Origin: RH-AL1 sp965198715
GTDB taxonomy: Bacteria; Pseudomonadota; Alphaproteobacteria; Rhizobiales; Beijerinckiaceae
NCBI GenBank assembly: GCA_965198715.1
Contig: CBDAPV010000001.1
Location: 620,001 to 684,000, forward strand
Direction of reading: 5' to 3'
Length of the DNA stretch: 64,000 bases
The position numbers were made by a program, and so were the translations under genes. The notes beneath the pieces are model-generated. The model did not search any database. It worked only from the letters and a program-made list of their open reading frames with translations, and had not been told where the DNA came from. Position 1 is the first letter of the stretch; every line of letters begins with the position of its first letter. Shown in pieces: positions 51,055 to 60,211 of the stretch.

Positions 51055-51950
51055 GAGTCTGTTTGAGAATGCCTCAATGGACGATGCGTCGCCACAGTAC
51101 GCTTCCCATGGCGACGTGGATCATGGCGGTGGAGACGTCGATGCGCTTCTCGTAGTCGCGCACGAGGCGGCGCCAGCGGGTCATCCAGCCGAAGGTGCGC
51201 TCGACAACCCATCGCTTGGGCAGGACCTCGAAGCCTTTCTGCCCGTCGATGCGCCGGATCACCTCGACGACGAACTCCTTGGCGGCGGCCTTGTCCATGA
51301 GCGTGCGCCGGTCGTAGGCGCCATCGGCGAAGAGGTGCTTGATCCACGGCCAGCGCTTGCGGATCGCGTCGAGGATCATCTGCGCGCCGGCGCTGTCTGA
51401 GATGTCGGCCGTGGTCAGGTTGACCATCAGCAGGCGGCCGTCGGTGTCGACGGCGATGTGGCGCTTGCGCCCGACGATCTTCTTGCCGGCGTCGTACCCG
51501 CGGGCGGCGGCGCCCGGCGCCTTGACGCTCTGGCTGTCGAGGATGCCGGCCGAGGGACTGGCCTCGCGGCCCATCCGCTCGCGGTCGATCATCACCGCCA
51601 TGTCGTGGATCGACTTGAACAGGAACCGTCGCACGAAGCGGCGGAACCACCAGTACACCGTCTGCCAGGGCGGGAAATCCTTCGGCAGCATGCGCCAGCC
51701 TCCGCCCGAGCGCGCCATGTAGCGGATCGCGTTCAGGACCTCGCGGAGATCGGTGGCCGGTTTGCGTCCGCGCTTCCCGGGCTTGGGCAGGAACGGACGC
51801 ATCCGCTCCCACTCCTCATCGGTAAGGTCGGTCGGATAACGCTTGGTCTTCTTGGCGATCTCGGCCATCCGACCGCGGCTTGCTGATGTCCACATCACAA
51901 GCTTGAATCACGCTACGAAAACCGCGGCAACGCCATTCTCAAACGGGCTC
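51055..51950 (-). mobile_element. IS5-family insertion sequence, 896 bp
   Basis: The ends GAGTCTGTTTGAGAATG and, on the other strand, GAGCCCGTTTGAGAATG form terminal inverted repeats. A 3-bp TAA duplication (51052-51054 and 51951-51953) matches the TNA targets of IS5-type elements. It carries one intact transposase and sits inside the Gly/Tyr-rich protein gene. Confidence 0.92.
51074..51898 (-). CDS. IS5-family transposase
   Basis: A 274-residue intact DDE transposase: DUF4096-like YPTDLTDEEWERMRPFLPKP, LREVLNAIRYMARSGGGWRM, first aspartate in GILDSQSVKAPG, then GYDAGKKIVGRKRHIAVDTD, second aspartate in HLFADGAYDRRTL and glutamate in WVVERTFGWMTRWRRL. Start ATG 51898 or 51868 (MAEIAKKTKRYP). 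Unlike the element at 1326, it is encoded in a single frame. Confidence 0.93.
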   Translation of the reverse strand: MMWTSASRGRMAEIAKKTKRYPTDLTDEEWERMRPFLPKPGKRGRKPATDLREVLNAIRYMARSGGGWRMLPKDFPPWQTVYWWFRRFVRRFLFKSIHDMAVMIDRERMGREASPSAGILDSQSVKAPGAAARGYDAGKKIVGRKRHIAVDTDGRLLMVNLTTADISDSAGAQMILDAIRKRWPWIKHLFADGAYDRRTLMDKAAAKEFVVEVIRRIDGQKGFEVLPKRWVVERTFGWMTRWRRLVRDYEKRIDVSTAMIHVAMGSVLWRRIVH

Positions 51951-52391
51951 TAAGGACCGAAGCCACTATAGCCAAAGCGACGGAAGCCGAAACCACCGTA
52001 GCCGAAGCGGCCGTAACCACCTCGGAAGCCGTAGCCGCCTCTGAAACCACCACGTCCGTAGAAAGCCTGCGCCGTATCGGTGCTCGCAACCATCGTCCCT
52101 GCGAGCGTAGCGGCCGCCACGCCAGCGATCGTCAGTTTGCGGAATGCTGAAAGCATATCATTCTCCTTTCGCTCGTCTCAAAACGTGGGCAGCGGAGGAA
52201 TCCTACGCGTGCTTCTCTGAGCCAAGGCGCGACATTTTGATCATGGTTCTTGCCCGTGACCTCCACGAGGTCCGCTGATGCCGCTTGGTCCACCACGAGG
52301 ACCGCGCCTCCTACGAAGCGGAAGGCTGAGTGTTGACCTCGGCGCTAAGCAGGAAGCAGCCGGCTAGGAGGTCCGGGACGAAGCGACTGGA

Positions 52392-53336
52392 TCACCCCGC
52401 CTTGCGCTTCACCGTCACCGTCGTCGTATGAGCTGCGGGCTTTTGCTCGGCTGTGTTCTTGCCGGCGATCGGCAGCAGCATTTCGCGCTGCCCCTCGATC
52501 CTCTTCGATGATCGCTTCGCTTTCGCCTTCACGGTCGGCGCCTCGGCTTGCTTGGGCGCGCCGGCGATGGAGCGTCGCAACGCCTCCATCAGATCGAAAA
52601 CCTTTTCGTCCCGGAAACGCGGCTCGGTCGTGCTGACCGCCCGTCCGCTCTGCTTGGTGCGGAGCATCGCCACCACCGCTTCCTCATAGCGATCGGCGAA
52701 CGTCGCCGGCTCGAAGTTGCCGGCCTTGCTCTCGAGGATGTGCTCGGCGAGCTGCAGCATGTCCTTGGGAACGGTGACATCCGGGAGATCGTCGAAGTAG
52801 CTGGAGGCCTCGCGAACTTCGTAGGCATAGCGAAGCGTGGTGCCCATCAGCCCCTTGCCCCATGGCTGCAGCATGATCACGCGCTCCCGCTTCGCCAGCA
52901 CCACGCGGCCGAGCGCGACCATGGCCTTGCCGGCCATGGCGTCGCGGATGACGGCAAAGGCGTCCTGGCCGACCTTGTCGTTGGGCACGAGGTAGTACGG
53001 CGCGTCGAGGTAGCGCTCGTCGATCTGCGCGCGCGGCACGAAGCGATCGATGTCGATCGTATGCTGGCTCTCGATGGCGATCGCCTCGAGCTCGTCGTCC
53101 TCGACCAGCATGTAGTCGCCCTTGCCGACCTCGTAGCCGCGCGCCTTGTCCGCGGACTCGATCGGGTCGCCGGTATACTCGTCGACGAGCTGCTGCTTCA
53201 GGCGGTGGCCGGTCTGCCGATTGATCTGCTTGAAGGCGACACGTTCGCCCGAGGCGATCGCGCTGTAGACGGCGACGGGGCAGGAGACCAGGGAGAGCTT
53301 GAGGTAGCCCTTCCAGTAGGGACGAGGAGGTGCCAC
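52392..53336 (-). CDS. ku: Ku protein (non-homologous end joining)
   Basis: A 314-residue bacterial Ku from GTG 53336 (VAPPRPYWKGYLKLSLVSCP), the canonical start of this family. Core motifs continue: VAFKQINRQTGHRLKQQLVD, ARGYEVGKGDYMLVEDDELE, TIDIDRFVPRAQIDERYLDA and PYYLVPNDKVGQDAFAVIRD. A basic Lys/Arg-rich C-terminal tail (KAKAKRSSKRIEGQREML) probably contacts DNA or LigD. Ku dimers encircle DNA ends and recruit ligase D; no ligD is present in the window. Upstream in-frame codons lack family similarity. Confidence 0.95.
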   Translation of the reverse strand: MAPPRPYWKGYLKLSLVSCPVAVYSAIASGERVAFKQINRQTGHRLKQQLVDEYTGDPIESADKARGYEVGKGDYMLVEDDELEAIAIESQHTIDIDRFVPRAQIDERYLDAPYYLVPNDKVGQDAFAVIRDAMAGKAMVALGRVVLAKRERVIMLQPWGKGLMGTTLRYAYEVREASSYFDDLPDVTVPKDMLQLAEHILESKAGNFEPATFADRYEEAVVAMLRTKQSGRAVSTTEPRFRDEKVFDLMEALRRSIAGAPKQAEAPTVKAKAKRSSKRIEGQREMLLPIAGKNTAEQKPAAHTTTVTVKRKAG

Positions 53337-53659
53337 GAGGTACTCACGGACGCATACGCAACGACGTCCACGTTCGATCGGCAAACCGGAAGAGTCAACG
53401 CGACGCGCACGCACTCAGAGCCGTTAGCAGCCCATCTCAGGCGATCTGCGAGCGGCAGTTGTCAGCGAGAGCCGTGTGCGCTGGCTCTTTGCCGCGGCGC
53501 ATGCTGCGGCGGCAACCTGCCGCCGCCCGACATCCCGTCGGCGCTCCGGGTGTGCTAGCTTCTAGTCCGTCGGTAACGACCTGTGGGGTAGATCCTTCTC
53601 ATCGCATCAAATCGGGCGCGAGGAGGCGCAATAACAAATCGCGAGAAGCGGAGTCATCC
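53337..53659. other. Intergenic region, no gene seen
   Basis: About 320 bases between ku and the 64-residue membrane protein gene. Short frames on both strands lack recognisable motifs. The last 70 or so bases resemble the region preceding the paralogous gene at 3609-3803, so the duplicated unit includes upstream, possibly regulatory, sequence. Confidence 0.5.
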
Positions 53660-53854
53660 GTGAAGAGGGTTGCGATCAAAGTTCTTATTGCCTTCGCGTT
53701 CGGCCTCGGGTTCTCTTTGCTGATCGAGGTCGGCATACCGCTTGTGCTGGAGGCGACTGGCTCCAAGCGGTTAGTGCCGCCACAGCCTCCCCCGGAACCT
53801 CCACAGTTTCCGCACTTCAATCCGCCGAAGGTGCCGACCTTCGCGCCTCGCTAA
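53660..53854 (+). CDS. Small membrane protein, paralogue of 3609-3803 (64 aa)
   Basis: GTG 53660 preceded by a CGGAG ribosome-binding site. The product begins VKRVAIKVLIAFAFGLGFSL, has one membrane segment and a Pro-rich tail (PPQPPPEPPQFPHFNPPKVP), with exactly the length of its paralogue. Conservation of start codon, length and tail between two unlinked copies supports function. The role is unknown. Confidence 0.7.
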   Translation: MKRVAIKVLIAFAFGLGFSLLIEVGIPLVLEATGSKRLVPPQPPPEPPQFPHFNPPKVPTFAPR

Positions 53855-53923
53855 AGGACGAGGCGTCGCTACGCAGCGTGAGGTCAACCGACAGGTGCGC
53901 CAGTTCACTAGCGGATTTCATTC

Positions 53924-54583
53924 ATGGACGTCTTCGAACACTTGAGATCGGCTGCCATCGACGACTGGGTGTCCTACGTCGACCACGACTTCGTGCGCCG
54001 GCTGGGTGCCGGTACGCTGCCGCAAGCGGCGTTCCGCATCTATCTCGTTCAGGACTACCTGTTTCTGATCCAGTTCGCCCGTGCCTACGCGCTGGCTGCT
54101 TACAAGAGCCGCACGTTGGCCGGCATCCGCGCGGCGCAGACCGGGCTTGCCGCAATCCTGGATGAGACGGCCTTGCACGTTCGCTTATGTGCCCGCTGGG
54201 GCCTCGAACCGGATGCGCTCGCGGCCACACCCGAGCTGCCTGCGACGGTGGCCTACACCCGCTTCGTGCTGGATTGCGGTGCCGCGGGCGACCTGCTCGA
54301 CCTCCACGTCGCGTTGGCGCCATGCGTCATCGGCTATGCCGAGATCGGTCGCGCCCTGGCCCCACACGGCATGGAGGCGCTCGGCGACCATCCCTACCGC
54401 GAGTGGATCGCCGAATACGCCAGCGAGCCCTATCAGGCTGTGGCGAAGGTAGCGCGACTGCAGCTGGACGCGCTCGCGGCCCGCGCCCTGACCGAGCGAC
54501 GCTTTCCCGAGCTCGCGCTGACCTTCGCCGCGGCCTCGCGCTTGGAGGCGGGTTTCTGGCAGATGGCGCTGGACGCGGCATAG
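53924..54583 (+). CDS. tenA: TenA-family thiaminase II / aminopyrimidine hydrolase
   Basis: A 219-residue all-helical protein with TenA motifs: FRIYLVQDYLFLIQFARAYA, LHVALAPCVIGYAEIGRAL (catalytic-type cysteine), YREWIAEYASEPYQAVAKVA and FAAASRLEAGFWQMALDAA (catalytic glutamate). Family members hydrolyse aminopyrimidine breakdown products to salvage the thiamine pyrimidine, or cleave thiamine. It stands alone here; the only other thiamine-linked gene, at 11936, is 42 kb away. Confidence 0.9.
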   Translation: MDVFEHLRSAAIDDWVSYVDHDFVRRLGAGTLPQAAFRIYLVQDYLFLIQFARAYALAAYKSRTLAGIRAAQTGLAAILDETALHVRLCARWGLEPDALAATPELPATVAYTRFVLDCGAAGDLLDLHVALAPCVIGYAEIGRALAPHGMEALGDHPYREWIAEYASEPYQAVAKVARLQLDALAARALTERRFPELALTFAAASRLEAGFWQMALDAA

Positions 54584-54604
54584 CCCGATCGTCGGTTCGC
54601 GACG

Positions 54605-54736
54605 CTAATCCGCGTCTGGCTTGACCCATCCGCAAATCTGGCAGCGTGGACGCATGGGAACGCCAGGCTCATCAGCCCACAGCCCGACGCGGTATGATCC
54701 GCAGGCGCCGCAGCGGTCCGGTTCTGCGATGAGGTC
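54605..54736 (-). pseudogene. Zinc-ribbon ORF remnant
   Basis: The minus-strand frame reads DRCGACGSYRVGLWADEPG and RPRCQICGWVKPDAD, with two CxxC knuckles typical of a small zinc ribbon. A stop directly upstream and the lack of a start codon within the open frame suggest the 5' end was lost. The remaining residues could come from a short zinc-ribbon protein of unknown function. Confidence 0.4.
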
Positions 54737-54788
54737 TCACCACCGTCGCAAAGGCCCAGACGGGATCGTGGGGCGGCGGTGCGAAAGC

Positions 54789-54845
54789 TCAGGCGTCCCG
54801 TACATCGGGCGGCAGGATGTGCTCTTCGATTGCGATCAGGCGCAT
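54789..54845 (-). pseudogene. Amidohydrolase N-terminal remnant
   Basis: The minus strand begins MRLIAIEEHILPPDVRDA and then stops. I-A-I/L-E-E-H is the start of many amidohydrolase-2 enzymes (metal-binding E-E-H), which are normally about 300 residues. Only 18 residues remain. The fragment lies immediately beside the IS630-type element, downstream of the metallophosphoesterase on the same strand. Confidence 0.45.
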
Positions 54846-54850
54846 CGCTA

Positions 54851-55899
54851 GAGCAGATTCCTCTCAGGTAGCATTGTAGCCTGCTGCGGCGAACATGTTG
54901 GCGCATTCGGCTGGCGTGATCTGGTCGACGAGGCGGCCAATGGCAGCCCAGAGCGCGTCCTTCGTCCGTTCCGCCGCCTTGCGTAGCAGAGCCTTGAGCT
55001 TGGCGAAGGCGTTCTCGATGGGGTTGAAGTCGGGGCTGTAGGGCGGCAGCAGGCGCAAGCTGGCACCGGCGGCTTCGATCAGGGCCTCGACCTGCTTCCC
55101 TTTGTGCGCCGGCAGGTTGTCCATGATGACGATGTCGCCGGGTCGCAGTTCGGGAACGAGCACATGCTCGATGTAGGCCTCGAAGCAGGGCCGGTCGACG
55201 GCGCCGTCGAGCACGAACGGCGCCACGATGCCGCGCAGGCTCAGGCCGGCCACCAGCGTCGTCGTCTTCCAGTGGCCGTGCGGCACGCCCATCCTCAGCC
55301 GCTCGCCACGCGGGGCGCGTCCGTGCGTGCGGGCCATCTTGGTCGAGGTGCCGGTCTCGTCGATGAAGATCAGCCGGTCGAGATCGAGATCGAGCTGGCC
55401 CTCGAACCACTCCTGCCGCGCCTGGCGGACGTCGGGACGGTCCTGCTCGGTGGCGTGCGCGGTCTTTTTTTACGCGTGATGGCGTGGCGGCGAAAGTAGC
55501 GCCAAAGCGCTGTGACGCTGACGAAGGCGCCCTCACCAGCCAGGCGCGCCTTCAGCTCCAGCAACGTGATGTCGGGCACGTCGGCCAGTGCCGCCGCGAT
55601 GAGGCTGGCGTGCGCCTCGGTGCGGCGCGACAAGCGATCTCCTCCCTGCGGCTTGGCCCGGCCGTCGCCGCCAGCGCGCCTCAGAGCGGCCCAGCGGATC
55701 GCGCTCGACGCACTGACGCCGAAGCGCGCCGCAGCCTCGCGGCAGGACAAGCCCTCCTCGACAGCCAAGAGGACGCGGGAGCGAAGGTCGTAGTGCAGCG
55801 ATCGGGGCATCGGGCCTGGCCTCCTCGCCAGACCAGCCCTGAATCACAGCGCGGCGCCGTGCGCTACCCCTCACGAGTCAACCGGCGAGGAAACTGCTC
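54851..55899 (-). mobile_element. IS630-family insertion sequence, copy 1 (1049 bp)
   Basis: The ends GAGCAGATTCCTCTC and, on the other strand, GAGCAGTTTCCTCGC are imperfect inverted repeats. A TA dinucleotide flanks both ends (54849-54850 and 55900-55901), the IS630/Tc1 target duplication. It is nearly identical in length and sequence to copy 2 at 59163-60211. Its right end adjoins the last codon of the metallophosphoesterase gene. Confidence 0.92.
54864..55810 (-). CDS. IS630-family transposase (two frames, A7 slippage)
   Basis: OrfA (55370-55810) holds the HTH domain (LRSRVLLAVEEGLSCREAAA, RFGVSASSAIRWAALR). OrfB (54864 to about 55470) holds the catalytic DDE domain: DRLIFIDETGTSTKMARTHG, GDIVIMDNLPAHKGKQVEAL and PPYSPDFNPIENAFAKLKAL. 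The frames meet at an A7 run (T7 on the plus strand, 55465-55471), the usual site of -1 ribosomal or transcriptional slippage in IS630 elements, giving a fused protein of about 315 residues. Confidence 0.9.
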
Positions 55900-57023
55900 T
55901 AGACTTTTCCAGCTCGACGAAGGGTGAAGAGCGTCAGCTCGCTTGGACGGCCAAGCCGAAGCGCGAACCCAGGCCAGAGTGCAGTCCCGTTGCTGACGTA
56001 GAGCGTCATGCCGCCCACTGCGTATGCGCCCGAGACGTACCCTCCGTTTCCGCGCGCGACCAGTCGATCGAGCCCTCGGATCATGCCGCCGTGGGTATGA
56101 CCGGACAGCTGGAGCGCGACACCGCGTGCCGCCGCCCTTGGAGCATCCCGGGGCTGATGGTCGAGCAGCACGATCGGCGTACCCGAGGGTGCGCCTGCAA
56201 GGGCAACGTCGAGGTCAGGATGACGGTGGCTCTTGGCGGGCGCGGATCGATCGTTGACGCCAGCCAGAACTAGCGTGCTGCCGCCACGTGTCAGCACCGT
56301 ATGAGCGTTGGCGAGGACGTGCATGCCAAGGCCAGCGTAATATCGCATCCAGGTGTCGTAGCCGAAGATTTCCTCGTGGTTGCCCGACACCACTGAGATG
56401 CCGTCTCGCGCTCGCAACGCCCGCAGCGGCTCCACGTCTGCGCGCCGCATCTCGATCGAGCCATCGATGAGGTCGCCGGATATCGCGATCAGGTCCGCGT
56501 CGAGCGCGTTGGATCGCTCGACCACAGCGCGCGCCCAAGATGCAGGAAAGAGGCGGCTGAGATGGAGGTCGGTCAGATGGAGGATCGCGTAGCCGTCGAA
56601 GCTCGGCGGCAGGTTTGCAATCACGACCTCGACGTTCTTCACCGGCGGTATGCGAACAGCCTGCTGAACGCCGACCGCCGCCAACAGAACCGCCGCGAGA
56701 GCTTCGGCGTAGCGCACAGGGGCAGGGATCGCCCAGCCGCCCGATTGCAGCACCATTGATGCCAGCGCCACCATGTCGAAGACGAGCTGCATGACGGCGA
56801 GCAGCGCGATCGCGCCGAATGCCACGTTGAACAGGATCACGACCGGGCGCGGGAACTCCGGCGCGAAGACTGAACCCGAGGAAAGGCGGCTCCACTGGTG
56901 ATACTGCGACGCGGCGAGCACGACCACGCCAACCATGATTTTCGCCGCGATCGGCCAAGGCAGCGGCCACACCACGCGAGCGATGACGTAAATCGATGGA
57001 AGACTTGGGATGAGGCGGATCAT
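55899..57023 (-). CDS. Membrane-anchored calcineurin-like metallophosphoesterase
   Basis: A 374-residue protein with four or so N-terminal membrane segments (IYVIARVVWPLPWPIAAKIM, VVILFNVAFGAIALLAVMQL, YAEALAAVLLAAVGVQQAVR) and a C-terminal metallophosphatase of the YkuE/UDP-diacylglucosamine-hydrolase-like type: ILHLTDLHLSRLFPASWARA (D-x-H), DLIAISGDLIDGS (G-D), ISVVSGNHEEIFGYDTW (G-N-H-E), IVLLDHQPRDAP and LQLSGHTHGGMIRG (G-H-T-H). The TAG stop uses the TA at the IS junction; reconstructing the empty site also gives TAG, so the protein is unaltered. Likely an envelope phosphohydrolase. Confidence 0.9.
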   Translation of the reverse strand: MIRLIPSLPSIYVIARVVWPLPWPIAAKIMVGVVVLAASQYHQWSRLSSGSVFAPEFPRPVVILFNVAFGAIALLAVMQLVFDMVALASMVLQSGGWAIPAPVRYAEALAAVLLAAVGVQQAVRIPPVKNVEVVIANLPPSFDGYAILHLTDLHLSRLFPASWARAVVERSNALDADLIAISGDLIDGSIEMRRADVEPLRALRARDGISVVSGNHEEIFGYDTWMRYYAGLGMHVLANAHTVLTRGGSTLVLAGVNDRSAPAKSHRHPDLDVALAGAPSGTPIVLLDHQPRDAPRAAARGVALQLSGHTHGGMIRGLDRLVARGNGGYVSGAYAVGGMTLYVSNGTALWPGFALRLGRPSELTLFTLRRAGKV

Positions 57024-57089
57024 GAGCGGCTGCTTGGACTGGCTGTCGGGTCAAGACAAAGCCTTTCGTCCAAGCCTCGTGGTCTCGAT

Positions 57090-57175
57090 CGGAGAAAGTC
57101 GGCCCGCGCCAGAGCGCGCATGACCGTCTGCGGATGCTACCTTCCGCCTGACGGTATCACGATGCTCAAGACGTG
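57090..57175 (-). pseudogene. Fossil of a serine resolvase C-terminus
   Basis: The minus strand reads VIPSGGR, a stop, then HPQTVMRALARA. This aligns with GVATPSGGRWHPQTVMRAL at the end of the resolvases at 3090 and 61583; the tryptophan codon has become TAG. Only about 25 residues remain, in the same orientation as the other resolvases, between the metallophosphoesterase and the chemotaxis receptor. Confidence 0.75.
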
Positions 57176-57334
57176 CGGGCGGAGAAGGTCTGCCTGCATT
57201 GCGGTCATTCTGCCGAGCGACGTTCCGCGACCGCGCTCCACCGCGTGCATGTCGCTCGTAAATTCCGGCTTAATGTCTCCCGTGCAACCTAGGCCCGACA
57301 CCGCGCCCGGCGTGGTTCGTCCCGAGGCCCCCAC

Positions 57335-58975
57335 TTGCGCTGGTTCTCCAATCGCCTCATCGCAACCAAGATGACGTTGGCCTTCGGCTGCATCATGGCG
57401 ATCGGCCTTGCCGAGGCGATGGTCACCCAGGTCGGGCTGCAGCGGCTGATGAACGCGAACGCCTGGACCACGCATACCTACATCGTTCTCGGCGAAACCA
57501 AGGATCTGCTGCACGGCGTCCTGCAACAGGAGAACTCGGGCAAGCTCTACCACCGCTCCCACGATGCGAGCGCCCGCGAGCTGGCCATTGCCCAGGGGCG
57601 GGAGCCGCAGGCCAAGCTGGCCTCGCTCAAGGTGCTGACCGCCGACAACGCCTCGCAGAAGCCGCGCCTCGCTAACCTCACCGTGCTGCTGGATCGCTGG
57701 CAGACCCACGTCGCCAACATGACGCTCGAGCCCTCGGACGACGACGACCTTTTCGAGGCCGTCCGCGCCTCGGTCGAGACGATCGACGCGGAGGAGAAGC
57801 GCCTGCTCGCGCTGCGCACCCGCGTTAGCGATAATGCCTCGACCTTCGTGTTGGCCACGGACATCGTCGGCCCGCTAGCGGCGTTGGCCGCCGTGCTCCT
57901 GCTCGGCGTTCTCCTGCGCCGGCAGATCGCGGCGCCGATCGGCGACCTGACCGCCGCGATGCGGCGCATGGCGGCCGGCGACTTCACCCAGGCGACGCCC
58001 GCGCTCGCGTGGCACGAAGAGATCGGCGACATGAGCCGCGCGCTTGCCGTATTCCGGGCGAGCCTGGCTGAGGGCGAGCGCATCCGCGCCGAGCGGCACG
58101 ACCTCGACGGGCGCGCGGGGGTCGAGCGCGCGGCGCTGCTGACGGCGATGGCCGACCGCTTCGAGGCGATCGTCGGTACCGTCGTGTCTGCGGTGTCCGA
58201 GTCGGCGACGCGCGTGCAGGGCTCGGCCGAGGAGTTACTGAGGTCGGCGGCCGAAACCAGCCAGCGCGTCGACACCGTAGCGGACGCCACGCGCGGCGCC
58301 TCCACCACCATGCGCTACGTCGCCACCAACAGCGCGCGGCTCTCGCATTCGGTCGGCGACATCAGCGGCCGCATGGCGCAATCAGCCGACACCGCGCGCG
58401 AGGCGGTCGCGGTGGCCGAACGGACCACGGCCACGATCGAGGATCTCGCCGTGTCCGTGCAGCGGATCGGCACGGTGGTTGAGCTCATCAACGGGGTCGT
58501 GAACCAAACCAACCTGCTGGCGCTCAACGCGACCATCGAGGCGGCACGCGCCGGCGAAGCCGGGCGCGGCTTCGCCGTGGTCGCCGCCGAAGTGAAGACT
58601 TTGTCCAACCAGACATCGCAGGCGACCGAGGACATCCGCCGGCAGATCGAGGCGATCCGGGAGACGGCGGCGAAGGGCGTCGTCGCCATCGGTGAGATCG
58701 CGGCCACCGTCGGCGCGATGGCGCGCGTCGCTGTCGACATGGCGGGCGCGGTGGAGGCGCAGCGCGACAGCACGGAGGCGATGGCCTCGGACACGAAGCG
58801 GACCGCGCAGGTCACGGCCGACGTGTCGAGTGAACTCGCCGTGCTGAGCGCCGGAGCGCTCACCACCGGTCGCGCCGCCACGGACCTGTCCGGGGCCGCG
58901 CGGGCGCTCGCGGGACAGTCGGCCACGCTGCGCGAGGAGGCCAGACGCTTCGTCACCTCGGTGCGAGCGGGGTGA
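57335..58975 (+). CDS. Methyl-accepting chemotaxis protein
   Basis: A 546-residue receptor from TTG 57335. A first membrane segment (MTLAFGCIMAIGLAEAMV, about 13-30) is followed by a CHASE3-like four-helix sensor with ETKDLLHGVLQQENSGKLYH, a second segment (about 177-195, GPLAALAAVLLLGVLL), a HAMP domain (IGDLTAAMRRMAAGDF) and the signalling domain with the tip NQTNLLALNATIEAARAGEA (about 390). It should signal to CheA. The last 195 or so codons lie within the large direct repeat and are almost identical to 1-587. Confidence 0.93.
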   Translation: MRWFSNRLIATKMTLAFGCIMAIGLAEAMVTQVGLQRLMNANAWTTHTYIVLGETKDLLHGVLQQENSGKLYHRSHDASARELAIAQGREPQAKLASLKVLTADNASQKPRLANLTVLLDRWQTHVANMTLEPSDDDDLFEAVRASVETIDAEEKRLLALRTRVSDNASTFVLATDIVGPLAALAAVLLLGVLLRRQIAAPIGDLTAAMRRMAAGDFTQATPALAWHEEIGDMSRALAVFRASLAEGERIRAERHDLDGRAGVERAALLTAMADRFEAIVGTVVSAVSESATRVQGSAEELLRSAAETSQRVDTVADATRGASTTMRYVATNSARLSHSVGDISGRMAQSADTAREAVAVAERTTATIEDLAVSVQRIGTVVELINGVVNQTNLLALNATIEAARAGEAGRGFAVVAAEVKTLSNQTSQATEDIRRQIEAIRETAAKGVVAIGEIAATVGAMARVAVDMAGAVEAQRDSTEAMASDTKRTAQVTADVSSELAVLSAGALTTGRAATDLSGAARALAGQSATLREEARRFVTSVRAG

Positions 58976-59162
58976 CGGCACTCAACCTTTTATTTCGCTC
59001 GCTCTTGGCGGCGCCAACACGGCAGCAAACCTCTGGCTACAGCCCGGGCCCGATCAAGCAAGGACTTCGGCGTAATGGACGACGGGAGGAAATGCCAATC
59101 TCGGCGGCATGACATCCTGACGCGAGGCTTGGCGCCCTGATCCGGATCAATGCTCTCGGCTA

Positions 59163-60211
59163 GAGCAGTTTCCTCGCCGGTTGACTCGTGAGGGGTAGCG
59201 CTTGGCGCCGCGTTGTGATTCAGGGCTGGTCTGGCGAGGAGGCCAGGCCCGATGCCCCGATCGCTGCACTACGACCTTCGCTCCCGCGTCCTCTTGGCTG
59301 TCGAGGAGGGCTTGTCCTGCCGCGAGGCTGCGGCGCGCTTCGGCGTCAGTGCGTCGAGCGCGATCCGCTGGGCCGCTCTTAGGCGCGCTGGCGGCGATGG
59401 CCGGGCCAAGCCGCAGGGCGGGGATCGCCTGTCGCGCCGTACCGAGGCTCACGCCGGCCTCATCGCGGCGGCACTGGCCGACGTGCCCGACATCACGCTG
59501 GTGGAGCTGAAGGCGCGCCTGGCTGGCGAGGGCGCCTTCGTCAGCGTCACAGCGCTTTGGCGCTACTTTCGCCGCCACGCCATCACGCGTAAAAAAAGAC
59601 CGCGCACGCCACCGAGCAGGACCGTCCCGACGTCCGCCAGGCGCGGCAGGAGTGGTTCGAGGGCCAGCTCGATCTCGATCTCGACCGGCTGATCTTCATC
59701 GACGAGACCGGCACCTCGACCAAGATGGCCCGCACGCACGGACGCGCCCCGCGTGGCGAGCGGCTGAGGATGGGCGTGCCGCACGGCCACTGGAAGACGA
59801 CGACGCTGGTGGCCGGCCTGAGCCTGCGCGGCATCGTGGCGCCGTTCGTGCTCGACGGCGCCGTCGACCGGCCCTGCTTCGAGGCCTACATCGAGCATGT
59901 GCTCGTTCCCGAACTGCGACCCGGCGACATCGTCATCATGGACAACCTGCCGGCGCACAAAGGGAAGCAGGTCGAGGCCCTGATCGAAGCCGCCGGTGCC
60001 AGCTTGCGCCTGCTGCCGCCCTACAGCCCCGACTTCAACCCCATCGAGAACGCCTTCGCCAAGCTCAAGGCTCTGCTACGCAAGGCGGCGGAACGGACGA
60101 AGGACGCGCTCTGGGCTGCCATTGGCCGCCTCGTCGACCAGATCACGCCAGCCGAATGCGCCAACATGTTCGCCGCAGCAGGCTACAATGCTACCTGAGA
60201 GGAATCTGCTC
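59163..60211 (+). mobile_element. IS630-family insertion sequence, copy 2 (1049 bp)
   Basis: Inverted ends GAGCAGTTTCCTCGC and GAGCAGATTCCTCTC, flanked by TA on both sides (59161-59162 and 60212-60213). The empty site is preserved in the left repeat copy at about 770-777 (ggctagtagg), which proves insertion at TA. Orientation is opposite to copy 1. Confidence 0.95.
59252..60198 (+). CDS. IS630-family transposase (two frames, A7 slippage)
   Basis: Same organisation as the copy at 54864: HTH frame 59252-59692, catalytic frame to 60198, joined at an A7 run (59591-59597). DDE residues lie in FIDETGTSTKM, IMDNLPAHKG and SPDFNPIENAFAKLK. Only a handful of substitutions separate the two copies (for example AHAGLI for AHASLI), so both are recent and probably active. 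Confidence 0.9.

Larger units (their letters stand above)
50904..52156 (-). pseudogene. Gly/Tyr-rich exported protein split by IS5 element
   Basis: The 5' part (51955-52156) encodes a signal peptide (MLSAFRKLTIAGVAAATLAG, cleavage after TAQA) and GGFRGGYGFRGGYGRFGYGG repeats. The 3' part (50904-51054) continues GYGFRRFGYGFGYPGFYGYG and ends GPRRFFY. Deleting 51055-51950 and one TAA duplication restores one frame of about 117 residues. The Gly-Tyr-Phe-rich low-complexity sequence resembles small secreted structural proteins of unknown function. The interrupted gene ends at a TAG formed at the junction. Confidence 0.88.

Noticed and set aside
51950..52156. Gly-rich repeats as a tandem DNA repeat or array
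   Set aside because: The repetition follows the codon frame of an exported Gly/Tyr-rich protein and is explained by amino-acid composition.
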